A stretch of 64,000 nucleotides of DNA from Azolla pinnata. Taxonomy: Eukaryota > Streptophyta > Polypodiopsida > Salviniales > Salviniaceae. Positions 54,641 to 64,000 of this stretch are shown here, piece after piece (position 1 is the first letter of the stretch; each line of letters opens with the position of its first letter). Below the pieces are notes generated by a model. The model made no database searches. It was given only the letters and a program-made list of their open reading frames with translations, and was not told the DNA's origin. The stretch spans positions 1-64,000 of the forward strand of contig JBBBWG010011446.1 in assembly GCA_037176905.1 (NCBI GenBank), given 5' to 3'. The position numbers and the translations under genes are program-made.

Positions 54641-57524
54641 ATGGCCATGGTCCCTGCAGCTCCCCTGCTCGCCGCGATCCTGCTCCTCCTCTTCCCCTCG
54701 CCATCCTCCTCCATCCCCATTCCTTCCCGCTACGATGGCTTCGTCTTCCCCTCCTCCTCCTCCTCCTCCTCCTCCTCCTCTTTCTCGTCCTCCACCGTTC
54801 TGCTCGAGGCTTTCTTCGACCCTCTCTGCTCCGATACTGCCGACGCTTGGCCCGTTGTGAAGCGAGTCGCCCAGCACTACCGCGCTAATTTGACCCTCAT
54901 CGTCCATCCCTTCCCCCTCCCGTAAGTGCATCCTCTCTCTTTCTTTCTCCGATCGATCGATCGATCGATCGATCGGAGTAATGCAAGGTAGACAAACCCA
55001 CAACCATGCGTGAGATCTTGAGGTATGACAACCATAACACGTTTGTATGAAACTAGAAAATTTGAGTTGGAAAAACCTTTTACATTAATGTGTATGGATA
55101 CATGTACTAATGATTAAGCTAATGTTGCTGAGGGAATACCAGAAAAATTAGCCTTCATGTACTATAGGGTATATTGAAATGAACTACACTGGCAACTATA
55201 TGCTCAACAAGAACATGTCCTGCAAAGCTAGTCCTCTTTATATTAGATCCCTAGTGTGTTACGTTTTCTCAAGAGTGTCCAGCAAACTTCTTAATTAAAC
55301 TTATTGGAGTATTGAGGATTTTGTTCGGCAAATATTCGCCATCGTTGCACGTGTCAGTGAGAGAATAAGTGCATTTTGTCTGCTATATTAAGTGGCTTAA
55401 TCATAATTTTAAGCATTGTGAATAAAAAGGGGGGAGTTTCTGTTGCTAAATCAAATCAGATATAATATCATGGGCCGTATTTTGGTGAGGGGTATAGTTT
55501 GATGGAACTGAAAAGAGAATGGGCTTTATAGTTGCTGTGTGTGAAATGTTCTCGGAGGCTATACACACAATAAATTACCATACCAATAGACCACATGTTT
55601 TCATTCACTGCAGGTACCACCACAATGCTTTCTTCGCAAGTAGAGCGCTGCACATCATCAATAGCTTGAATACCTCTTATACGTACCCGATGCTGGAGTT
55701 ATTTTTCGATAATCAGGTTTCTCTCTCATCCACAAATGTATATTTTGTTTCATTGGAATAACTTCTGATAACGTAAAATAAAGGGTAGATATACACACTC
55801 CGCTATCTATCTTTTTCATCGGTATGTCCCTCATGATATGTCCCTTACTACTTTATATGGTCCGATTTGAAATGATACTTATGATGTTGGTAATACCCAC
55901 ACAAAACGTATAAGCTGAGACTGTTAATCTGAATAAAGGCATCCTGAAAATTCCAATGGGCAGACACTTGCTTATTGCCTATAGATATTATTGCTGGTTA
56001 ATTTGATACTAGATAGACTGACTATACCCATGGCTAGACAATTCTAATGTAGCATGTGAATGAGATGTGTCCCTTGGGTGTCAATGCTTAGAATATCTAT
56101 TTCTACCATCTCTTGCTAGGTATAGGAAGTGACAATTAGATGGGTGGACACAAAGTGACCTGGATCCCAGGCAGATTAGCATGTTTGCATTCATTTTGAA
56201 GATTTCATTAAGAGTTACAGTTATCATTAGAGTGTATTTAAACTTCAGGATGAAAGCCACATACATAATAAAACAGAAACCTCAATGACTTAAGAATAGC
56301 TAAGTCAAAACTGCCAAATACAGCCATGAGATAGCTGAAAAGGCATGGCATTGGTCACTTAGCTTAGACCAATCAGGTAGACACATCTGAATCAGGTACA
56401 TCCATCTACTAAGAAAACATGTGTGAAGAATATATATATATATGTTATGCCCTATTCATGTATTTACTCAGGAAACATGTATCAAGAACATATATATTCC
56501 CTTTTCTTTGAATTTCTTATTGTCTCCAGACAGATATACTGACCTATAGCTTTACTTAGTTGTAATCAATCTCGCGGGGTTTCTGTCTCATGTTAAATTT
56601 TCCACTGTTAATGTACTTTAGGATAAACCACTGAAATGCTGTAAGTTTGGTTGTCTCTCCAAATACCTCTGCTAAGCCCCCCATCTCATAGACGGATCTT
56701 GTTTAGAATATTCTGAATTTGTTAACCAATGCTAATATTCAACAAAACCCTGTGAAGCTGTTGCATCAAATAAACAGTCTTTTCATCATTTCCATGAACA
56801 ATTCTGCGCGTTTTTTTGTATCCCTAAATACTCTTTGCCAACTCCCTCAATGCATCCATTTTTCCCTGAATAAAAAAATTGTGCTCCATTTTTCACAGGA
56901 TGGTTTTTTAAATGCTGCTACTCTAGAGGAGGCACCATCATCTGTTCTGGACAGAGTAGTGAAGCTCGCAGTCGATAACTTTGATGAGCTTCTGCCATCT
57001 GAGTTGGAGGGCATCTTCAAGGCAGGGTTTTCAGAACAAACCTCAGATCTGGCCACTCGAATTTCTTTTAAGGTGATTAAGGAAGAGTTTCCTGTTTATT
57101 ATAAAAATGTGCCATGGGAGAAAACTCAAATATCCCCATACATAGCCTGGGGGTTTGGTTATTTCTCCAAATATCCTCTTTAACAATTTTCTACATTATT
57201 CCACCTATTTAAAATCAATTCCTATTCCTCAATTAGATGTTCTATTTGAGCAATTGCACAGTCAATTTTTCTGGGATTGACCATGGATGTTTAGGAGAGA
57301 AAGAAACATGGATATTTTAGAGTCTTTATCTGTACTAATGATATCATGTGCTTGTCTTAAACTTTTTGCAGTTTGGGTGCTCGAGAGCTGTTGTTGGCAC
57401 ACCGTACTTTTTCGTCAATGGAATTCCTCTTTACAATGCAGATTCTTCATGGACTTTTGCAGATTGGGCAGAGATAATTGACCCTCTTTTGGCTGAAAGC
57501 TCTAAATCTCTGGCTGATGCGTAA
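54641..57524 (+). CDS. Secreted thioredoxin-fold (DsbA-like) protein, At1g20225-like
   Basis: Exons: 54641-54921, 55614-55716, 56899-57072, 57372-57524; phases agree and give 236 residues. It matches, as I recall, the plant thioredoxin superfamily group typified by At1g20225: YDGFVFP, LLEAFFDPLCSDTADAWP, LTLIVHPFPLPYHHNAFFAS, RALHIINSLNTSYTY, LATRISFKFGCSRAVVGTPY, FFVNGIPLY and ADWAEIIDPLL. The cis-Pro loop (VGTPYFFVNG) is typical of DsbA folds. The active-site position has a single Cys (PLCSDT) rather than CXXC, which as I recall is usual for this group, so oxidoreductase activity is uncertain. An N-terminal signal peptide (LLAAILLLLFPSPSSS) predicts secretory-pathway entry. A run of about 14 Ser, from TCC repeats, sits between signal and domain. 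Intron 2 is 1.2 kb. Confidence 0.9.
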
Positions 57525-58968
57525 CCTGTTTCTTCTTTAGAATTAATAGTGGGATGATGTATATATGCATACTCTGTTTCTGATCAAAGCAGTAAGGCCT
57601 TTTGGAATGATGTATAGTAACAATTTCCTCTTAAATGGATTGTTTTTCAGATTTGAATTTGTGATGAAGTCCAAGGATATGAAAACTTAATAATCAATAA
57701 TCATGTTTAGCTTGTCTGACTGTAAAGCCAATCTTGCACGTAAGCATTTGTTAGGGAAGCTCCCCCAACTTGAGGAAGGGTTCAAGCAATCTGAGTGATT
57801 CATTTTGAAAACCTCTTACTGAAAGGACGAGAACTTCGTACCGTTGATATTTTTCCCATTCTGAACTTTCTAGCAGTTTTTCCTGAAGAACTTCAGTTTG
57901 ATTATGGCATAAGTCCACCAGGAAAAACTTCTGCTTTTTTGAGACACCTAGTTTACAATTGGAAGTTCTCAAGAGCATGGAAAACAAACATTGCTGATAG
58001 ATACTCTTCAGTATGACAGCCATGGACTTTCATGATAAAATAGTGATTGATTCTGCATCTCAATCAGGAATCTCACTAAATGCAACTGTGCTGGACAAAT
58101 AAAGTGTTGTGAAGTAGATGTGACCAGGAAATGATAGACAGCACGTTTTCATCAAAGCTGGTATCAGACTGGAATTTCCTTGGCTAGCCTTCTTTATAAG
58201 AATTATCATCTCTTGAAAGGTTTTGACGAAGCATCCCTTTTGCAGAAAACTCTGCATAGCATACTTATTTGTATACCCATCGCTTTCAAAGCCTTCACAA
58301 GAGCACATCTTCCTCTTCAAATGACCATCGAGATAGCTGTCTCTAATGCTAAATCCCCGCTTCGAGCCAACTGACTTTGATTTTCCATTATTGTCTTGCA
58401 TTTCAACTTCGTAAGCAATGCATTATTTGAATTATGAGATACCTCAATTTAGAGGTGTGGCAACAGGTGTGTGAATGGGTATTGCTCAATTCTTGGATTT
58501 AGTGAGCTACGAATCTGCAATAACCCTCATCACATTGTCTCAACATCCAAGGGCAGAGCTAGCCACACACTAAGTATCTGTCTGAAAAAAGTGATGGTTA
58601 AAGTCGGAGATATATTAGATTCTTGAATTAATTCCATCATGAGCTGTAGAGCTTCAAAGTCCCATTGAGAGGTCATCTGACATTATTTCAAACAGGCATT
58701 TGTCAAAGTTAATGTGTGCCGAACTCCCATCTTTTGTGAAGTATCAGATTTCTCGAGAGTTATACATGCTGCATTATGAGATTTTATTAATCTCATCATA
58801 ACCACATGGTTTAGCCTTTCCAGTGGGTGGAGCTAATCCGACACAATTTTGGGAGATGAAGTGCCAGACTGGTTCTTAAATTGGGATCCAATTTTGATGA
58901 ACCGTCAAAAGATTGCAGAACAGCTACAGCATTCACGAACATGCATGTTGTAAGACACAAGCAGTGCC
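57525..58968. other. Convergent 3' region between thioredoxin-fold and PPR genes
   Basis: Minus-strand frames of 90 and 113 codons (57751-58023 and 58060-58401) have no motif and no PPR pattern. They could be chance frames in the PPR 3' UTR. Nothing else is recognised. Confidence 0.4.
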
Positions 58969-60999
58969 TCATGATAATAAATGCACCCTCCTATCATCAG
59001 CCATATAAACGTTTGATAATAACACGTAGGATGCAGCACTGTCAGGGTCTACTTCTATCAACGCCTTCGCTACATACTGAGCTCGCACCACATCAATCTC
59101 ATGTCTAAAAAAGCTAAGTAGCATAACGAGAGCAATAACCATGGTTTCATGAGAGACATAGCTGAGCAAGAGCTCGGCCTCATCTACCCGACCGGCTCTC
59201 CCAAGTATATCTATCAAACAAACCACATGTTCATCGACAATTTTGACGCCGCTTTGTGTAATCGAAGAAGCACATTGCAAGCCCTCGGTGATGAGACCTG
59301 CATGACTACAAGCCAGGAGCACACCCACAGCAGTGATCACATTTGGTAGGACAGCCTCAAATTGCATCAGGTTGAAGAGCCGAATAGCTTCCCAGCCCTC
59401 TCCATTCACTGCACACGCTACAATTATTGAACTCCATGAAACGACATCTCGTCGTGGTGTGATAAGGAACGGATACAGTGCATCATCGATGTTCCCACAT
59501 TTCCCGTACATGTTGGTCAGTGTAGTTGCCAAGGCGGCATCAAGCATCAGATCCTTCTCCACCAAAACAGCATGCAGAATCCTCCCCATCTCCAAGGATG
59601 CCTCGTTTCCGCATACAATGAGAATGCTTGTTAAAGTCAACTCATCGGGTACAAAACCTTCTGAACCCCACATTGCAATAAACAGTTGAATTGCAGCCTC
59701 ATTCTCCATGCGCTCTGCGTACGCGGCAATAATTGTGTTCCAAGATGCCACGCTTCGGTTAGACATCACATTGAAAGCTCGCGTCGACTCTTGAATGCTA
59801 CCACATTTAGCATACATGCTGATGAGGGAATTGTGAACTTCCACGTCGGATCGGTGCTCCGATACATGCAGAATCACAGCATGTAGATGCCGTCCTTCGA
59901 TTACTGCTCCAAGATTTCCTAAAGCATTTGAAAGCGTAAGGAAACTGGCTTTGCTTGGCAGGAACCCTTCATGCAGCATCTGATGATAGACCTGCTGAGC
60001 TTCTGCATCTTTGCCGCGGGTCTTGCAAGCTGCAAGCAACGCATTCCAAGTTACATCGTTTTTCTGTTGCACGCAGTCGAACATATTCGCTGCATCGTTC
60101 AAGATACCACATTTCCCATACATCGAAACGAGGGCCGTTTCGAGAAAGACATCGGAGTGCAGTTGTTGATGCATCGCGACAGTGGCATGCAGGAGCTTAC
60201 CAGGCAGCAAAGCTCCAGGATCTTTACATGCCGAAAGGAGGGCGACATAAGTCACTCTGCTCGCTAGAAGACCCTCCTGCAACATCTGATGGTACATTTG
60301 CCGAGCTTCTCGCTCGAATCCATGGCCGACGTACACAGAAACCACGGATGTCAAAAGCACCACATTTCTCTTTTTCATTCTGTCGAGAGCCGCTCGTGCG
60401 TCTCCCGGGCGATCGCATCGCCCGTACATGCTGACGATGGAGCTGCACAGGACGGGGTCGACATCGATGCCGCATTCCAACAGCATGGAGTGCAGTCTTT
60501 TGCCATGGCGGAGCGAGGAGCAGCCACGGAAGAGGCTGAGGAAGGTGACCTTGTTGGGGAAGATCCCATCCGCAAGGAGCATCCGACTGAAGAGGTGGAC
60601 GGATTCATCGCCGGAGCACGAGGAGGAGATCATGGTGGTCCAAGTGACCACATTTCGGTGCGGCATCCCGTCGAAGATCCGTCTCGACTCCACCTCCGGG
60701 AGACCACAATTCCTGAGCATGTTGATGAGGGCGGATCCGAGAACGACATCCAGGAGGAAGGATCGGCTGAGCAGGATGCAGTAGAGGCGGGCGGCGGCAT
60801 GGCGAGCATGCTGCGTGCGGAGGCACGGGAAGGAGGAGATGAGGAAGGCGTAGGTTGCCTTGGAGGGGAGAAGCCCGCGGAGATGGAGATGGTGGAAAGC
60901 TTGCAGGGCAGGAGCGGATTGCTTCCGGAGGGAGAGCTCCCGGATGCCATGATTCCAAGCGGAGAGCTCGAGCTCGTCGAGCTCGAGCTCCATAGCCAT
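58969..60999 (-). CDS. PLS-type pentatricopeptide repeat protein, intronless, no DYW domain
   Basis: PPR proteins bind organelle RNA base by base and direct editing, cleavage or stability. The gene is a single exon of 676 residues from ATG 60999; the open frame runs 17 codons further upstream but has no earlier in-frame ATG. Repeats follow the P-L-S pattern throughout: DVVLGSALINMLRNCG, RNVVTWTTMISS, VLCSSIVSMYGRCD, DVFLETALVSMYGKCG, NDVTWNALLAACKTRG, VEVHNSLISMYAKCG, RSVASWNTIIAAYAE, ATTLTNMYGKCG and RDVVSWSSIIVAC. The last part matches an E-type region (VCLIDILGRAGRVDEAE through SAASYVLLSNVYMADDR) and then stops five residues later, earlier than in usual E domains; no E+ or DYW cytidine deaminase region was found downstream. 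An obvious organelle presequence is not visible in MAMELELDELELSAW, so targeting is uncertain. Confidence 0.92.
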   Translation of the reverse strand: MAMELELDELELSAWNHGIRELSLRKQSAPALQAFHHLHLRGLLPSKATYAFLISSFPCLRTQHARHAAARLYCILLSRSFLLDVVLGSALINMLRNCGLPEVESRRIFDGMPHRNVVTWTTMISSSCSGDESVHLFSRMLLADGIFPNKVTFLSLFRGCSSLRHGKRLHSMLLECGIDVDPVLCSSIVSMYGRCDRPGDARAALDRMKKRNVVLLTSVVSVYVGHGFEREARQMYHQMLQEGLLASRVTYVALLSACKDPGALLPGKLLHATVAMHQQLHSDVFLETALVSMYGKCGILNDAANMFDCVQQKNDVTWNALLAACKTRGKDAEAQQVYHQMLHEGFLPSKASFLTLSNALGNLGAVIEGRHLHAVILHVSEHRSDVEVHNSLISMYAKCGSIQESTRAFNVMSNRSVASWNTIIAAYAERMENEAAIQLFIAMWGSEGFVPDELTLTSILIVCGNEASLEMGRILHAVLVEKDLMLDAALATTLTNMYGKCGNIDDALYPFLITPRRDVVSWSSIIVACAVNGEGWEAIRLFNLMQFEAVLPNVITAVGVLLACSHAGLITEGLQCASSITQSGVKIVDEHVVCLIDILGRAGRVDEAELLLSYVSHETMVIALVMLLSFFRHEIDVVRAQYVAKALIEVDPDSAASYVLLSNVYMADDRRVHLLS

Positions 61000-62360
61000 G
61001 GGAGCTTCGAGCTCTTCCTTCCCATGTCTGCAGACACAGGAAACCGTCAACGATAAAAACTAACAAAACCGACACAACTCCCGGTGTGAATGGACTTTAA
61101 ATGGGGAGAGAAAGTCTCAACTTCCTCGTCGAAACCCGAAACCCTAAACTCGTCGAAACCCGAAACCCTAAACTCGTCGAACCTCGAAACCCTAAACCCT
61201 AAACTTGTTGAAACCCTAAACTGGTAATGGATTGTAGCACTAGATGGAAGCTCGTTTCTGCCCAGACTAGTGTTTCCATCATCCGTTGCCTGTAATCTGG
61301 GCCTCTGTTTGAGCTCAAACATGATAATAATAATATCGGAGAGATTGATGTTTGCCTTGGTTTGTTTGATCTGCCATGGGGGTGAGAAACAAGGCCTATA
61401 TTAGAGAGTGCTTCTGTTATGAGCATAACTTTAGGGAGCCAATTTATATAAGACTAATTCCAACGGTGTAAGGGTTGAGATCCGGTCTATTGTAGGATTA
61501 GGACATACTCATATGGTTACTAGTTAGACAATTGCGAATATACCTAGTGGTCAAGGAGCTATAAAAGTTCGACCTCTATAAAGATGATTAGCTACCTCTT
61601 TTAATGATTGCATCTCAAGACATTATAAAGAGTTTGAGACTCTCTTAGTGGGACTAGGCTCTCTCTATTATTAGATCCATGCCTATCAACTTTCGAGGTA
61701 TATTTCACATTAAATATTTTGTGATATGAGACGCAAATTGTATTCTGGATTCGTCTTTAGCCCTTTGCTCAATATTAGATCTCGTAATAGGCCTTTTTTT
61801 AGCCGAGATCTAGAGCATGAAAATCTTTGGCTAGCTACCTAAGCAGACTATTCCGCAATGCAATGATCTCGAAGGATGCCCTGGAACCATGCAGACCATG
61901 ACTCTGTGGGTTCCATCAGAACTACTAGTCGATTGGGGTATATGGTGAGCATGAATTCAAAACCCACACGGCCCATATGGAAATTTAACACGTGGATCAT
62001 GGCAGCCGCTAACACGGTTGTACATGGATATCCATGCATGCATGCATATGGATGGGGAAATCCTTTTGTCACCATCTTGGGGGAGTTTCTAGTAGATTGT
62101 CAGAGGTCCCACCCCCATGCCCACATCTGTATGGTTACAGGCACGAATCCTTCTTGGGACAGCTTCGATCGAGCCGATGACTCCTCGTCATCTACTCTTG
62201 ATCAGAGGCCAGTTTCGATCTTAAATAAGACTCCGTGCGGATTAGATCTTCGCGCGGAAGATGCTCGATACGGGCCGTCGGATCTAACAACCATTAGACG
62301 GACGGCCAGGTCGGCGCAGAAGAAAGAAAGGAAAATCCGACGACGACTTTGTCGTCCCTG
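61000..62360. other. Upstream of PPR: degenerate telomere-type repeat, then non-coding DNA
   Basis: At about 61127-61215 there are five to six units of ACTCGTCGAAACCCGAAACCCTAA-type sequence, a telomere-like motif mixed with a second word. The rest (61220-62360) is AT-rich and shows no gene. GCATGCATGCAT lies near 62036. Confidence 0.5.
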
Positions 62361-62637
62361 TCACAATCATGATCATCATCATCACCACCACTACCATCAC
62401 TATCATCCTCATCCTCATCCTCATCATCATCCTCACCCTCATTATCATCCTCATCATCACTGTCATCATCGTCACCACCATCATCACCATCATCATCCTC
62501 ATCCTCATCATCTTCACAACCATCATCATCCTCATCATGATCATCATCACCACCATCACCATCATCATCATCATCCTCCTCATCATCTTCACCATCATCA
62601 TCATCATCATCATCATCTTCTTCTTCTTCTTCTTCTT
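62361..62637. repeat. CAT/CAC/CTC trinucleotide array
   Basis: ATCATC, CACCAT and CTCATC units, ending in CTTCTT. It is composed like the 5896-7374 array but shorter. Confidence 0.9.
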
Positions 62638-62841
62638 GAGGTTGGTGCATGCGTATACACATGTACGCGTATGCATACGTACATATTTGCATGCGCACGT
62701 AGGCCCGATCACGCATGTGCATGCGCGTAGTGCAGATTAGGCCCGGCACCCATGCGCATAGCATACATGCATTCCACGCGCATTATCCAGCATGCACATC
62801 CACGAAACACACTTAGCATGGCATGGCATGCCCCTATCTTC

Positions 62842-63008
62842 TCATGCATGCATGCATGCATGCATGCGTGTGTATGTATGTATGCAAGCGTATGCATGTG
62901 TGTGTCGGTATGCATGTATGTATGCGTGCGTATGTATGTATGTGTGTGCATGTATGTATGTATGTATGTGTGTGCATGTATGTATGTATGTATGTGTGTA
63001 TGTATGCA
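62842..63008. repeat. ATGC/ATGT tetranucleotide array
   Basis: Alternating purine-pyrimidine units GCATGCATGCAT and GTATGTATGTATGTGTGTGC. Runs of this kind can adopt left-handed or cruciform DNA. Flanked on the left by ACGTACGC-rich sequence (62645-62720). Confidence 0.9.
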
Positions 63009-63169
63009 TGGGTTGTCAAAAAAGCGCGCGGACAAAAAAGGCGGGTACCGCTTTTTGGCGCAAAAGCCGGGCGCTGACGTGGCATCTGGTTGTGGCTAAG
63101 CCATAATAAATAAATAAATAAATAGAAAACAAAACATATTTTTTTCCTTACACACATGTGGTCTACAAT

Positions 63170-63200
<31 letters not shown>

Positions 63201-63475
63201 TAGGAATTGTGTTTGTTTTTAAAAGGCCAAAAAAGGCCAAAAAATAGGGGGGGGGGAGAAAAAGTGGGAATTAATTTATTTTACAGTCGGTAAAAAAAAA
63301 AGGAAATTAAGATAAATCAAAAAGGTTGCAGAAAAGTTTTTTTTTATAAAGAAAGGGATCGAAAATAAAAAAACAAAAGAAATAAATAGAATTTAACGGA
63401 GCAATAAAATAAATAAATAAATAACAAACAAATAAAGATAAGAAATGCTTCTTTTTTTTTTCTGTGTAAAACTTC
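63009..63475. other. AT-rich low-complexity DNA
   Basis: Holds AATA runs (63103-63123), AAT runs (63174-63203), a G10 run (63247-63257) and A/T homopolymers. No gene recognised. Confidence 0.5.
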
Positions 63476-63828
63476 GTCTTCTTCGTCGCCGTCGTCTTCT
63501 TCTTCTTCATCTTCTTCTTCTTCTGCTTCTGCTTCTGCTGCTTCTGATTCTTCTTCATCTTCTTCTTCTGCTTCTGCTTCTGCTGCTTCTGATTCTTCTT
63601 CTGCTTCTTCGAGGGCATTCTTCTTCTTCATCTTCTTCTTCATCTTCTTCTGCTTCTGATTCTGCTTCTGCTTCTTCTTCTGCTTCTGCTTCTGCTTCTT
63701 CTTCTGCTTCTGCCTCTGATTCTTCTTCTGCTTCTGCTTCTGATTCTGCTTCTGCTTCTGCTTCTGATTCTGCTTCTGATTCTGCTTCTGCTTCTGCTTC
63801 TGCTTCTGCTTCTGATTCTTCTGTCCTC
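63476..63828. repeat. CTTCTG/CTTCTT repeat, probable leader tract
   Basis: Nearly pure pyrimidine-plus-G hexanucleotides (GCTTCTGCTTCTGATTCT) with a 60-70 bp duplication near 63500-63600. It ends five bases before an ATG on the plus strand. On the minus strand one frame would read as Arg-Ser repeats. Confidence 0.85.
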
Positions 63829-63832
63829 GACC

Positions 63833-64000
63833 ATGCGCCTCCTCAGCAGGTCTGCTTCCTCCTCATGTGCCTCCGACATGGAGGTGGAGTCGCCCCGAGA
63901 GCTTCCTACAAGCAGCAGCAGCAGCAGCAGCCGCCGCCGCCATGGCGACGGTGCTTCTGCTTCTTCCCCGGGCCTTGGGACCTCCTCCTGCTCCACCATG
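63833..64000 (+). CDS. Possible start of a gene running off the right edge
   Basis: ATG at 63833 opens a frame of 56 codons to the window end: MRLLSRSASSSCASDMEVES, then a Ser run and three Arg. The composition (Ser-rich, low Lys, with an internal Met at DMEVE) is like the N-terminus of many plant proteins in this window, and a pyrimidine-rich tract precedes it as in the genes at 7844 and 54641. Other frames here are also open, including an Arg-Ser-rich minus-strand frame at 63999-63640, so the call is weak. No domain is visible. Confidence 0.3.
   Translation, partial: MRLLSRSASSSCASDMEVESPRELPTSSSSSSSRRRHGDGASASSPGLGTSSCSTM

Noticed and set aside
63640-63999. SR-protein-like gene on the minus strand (Arg-Ser repeats)
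   Set aside because: The RS run is the complement of a CTTCTG repeat, and no RNA recognition motif is present. It remains possible only if the sequence beyond the edge supports it.

Overview
The window is nuclear DNA of a land plant. Genes carry several short to medium GT-AG introns, both strands are used, telomere-type CCCTAAA runs occur, and the gene set is plant-specific: an RR-type tandem zinc finger protein, a PLS-type PPR protein, a class B GH9 endoglucanase, an ER-type long-chain acyl-CoA synthetase, a 411-residue mitochondrial NAD-GDH and a plastid protein of the At4g37920 family. The species cannot be fixed from sequence alone. The PPR style, an animal-like MTH1 Nudix protein and a density of about one gene per 6 kb fit a seed-free plant (fern, lycophyte or bryophyte) with a modest genome, but this is inference.

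Layout, left to right: a Nudix hydrolase of the MTH1/NUDT1 type (+, 5' exon missing, 1317-5028); a 1.5 kb CAY array; a giant intronless CCCH zinc finger gene (+, 7844-11833); tandem repeats; an At4g37920-like plastid protein (+, 14394-17942); a convergent coiled-coil gene (-, 19498-23082, with leader exons reaching to about 25.7 kb); a divergent GH9 endoglucanase (+, 26576-30549); a conserved plant protein of unknown function (+, 32422-35337); glutamate dehydrogenase (-, 37273-40518) with a dense G-box/ACGT array 1.1 kb upstream of its start; a 3.7 kb stretch without recognised genes; a long-chain acyl-CoA synthetase (-, 18 exons, 45610-52143); a divergent DsbA/thioredoxin-fold protein (+, 54641-57524); an intronless PPR protein (-, 58969-60999); and a repeat-rich right edge where a possible new gene begins (63833 onward).

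Exon models were built by hand from splice sites, phase agreement and recalled family sequences. For the GDH, acyl-CoA synthetase, GH9, plastid, thioredoxin-fold and 32422 genes every junction joins in frame and gives a full-length protein. The genes do not form a pathway or cluster; they look like an ordinary stretch of chromosome.

The most distinctive property is the load of simple and minisatellite repeats. They fill introns, leaders and intergenic DNA, and trinucleotide runs also sit inside coding exons as Ser, His, Glu, Ala, Gln and Pro tracts. I found no convincing mobile element with coding capacity, no CRISPR array and no intact tRNA or rRNA gene. Nothing here amounts to a clearly new multi-gene system. 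The best leads are the ACGT-box array upstream of GDH, the MTH1-type Nudix gene in a plant, the enlarged zinc finger protein, and the start codon isolated in its own exon end in the coiled-coil gene.
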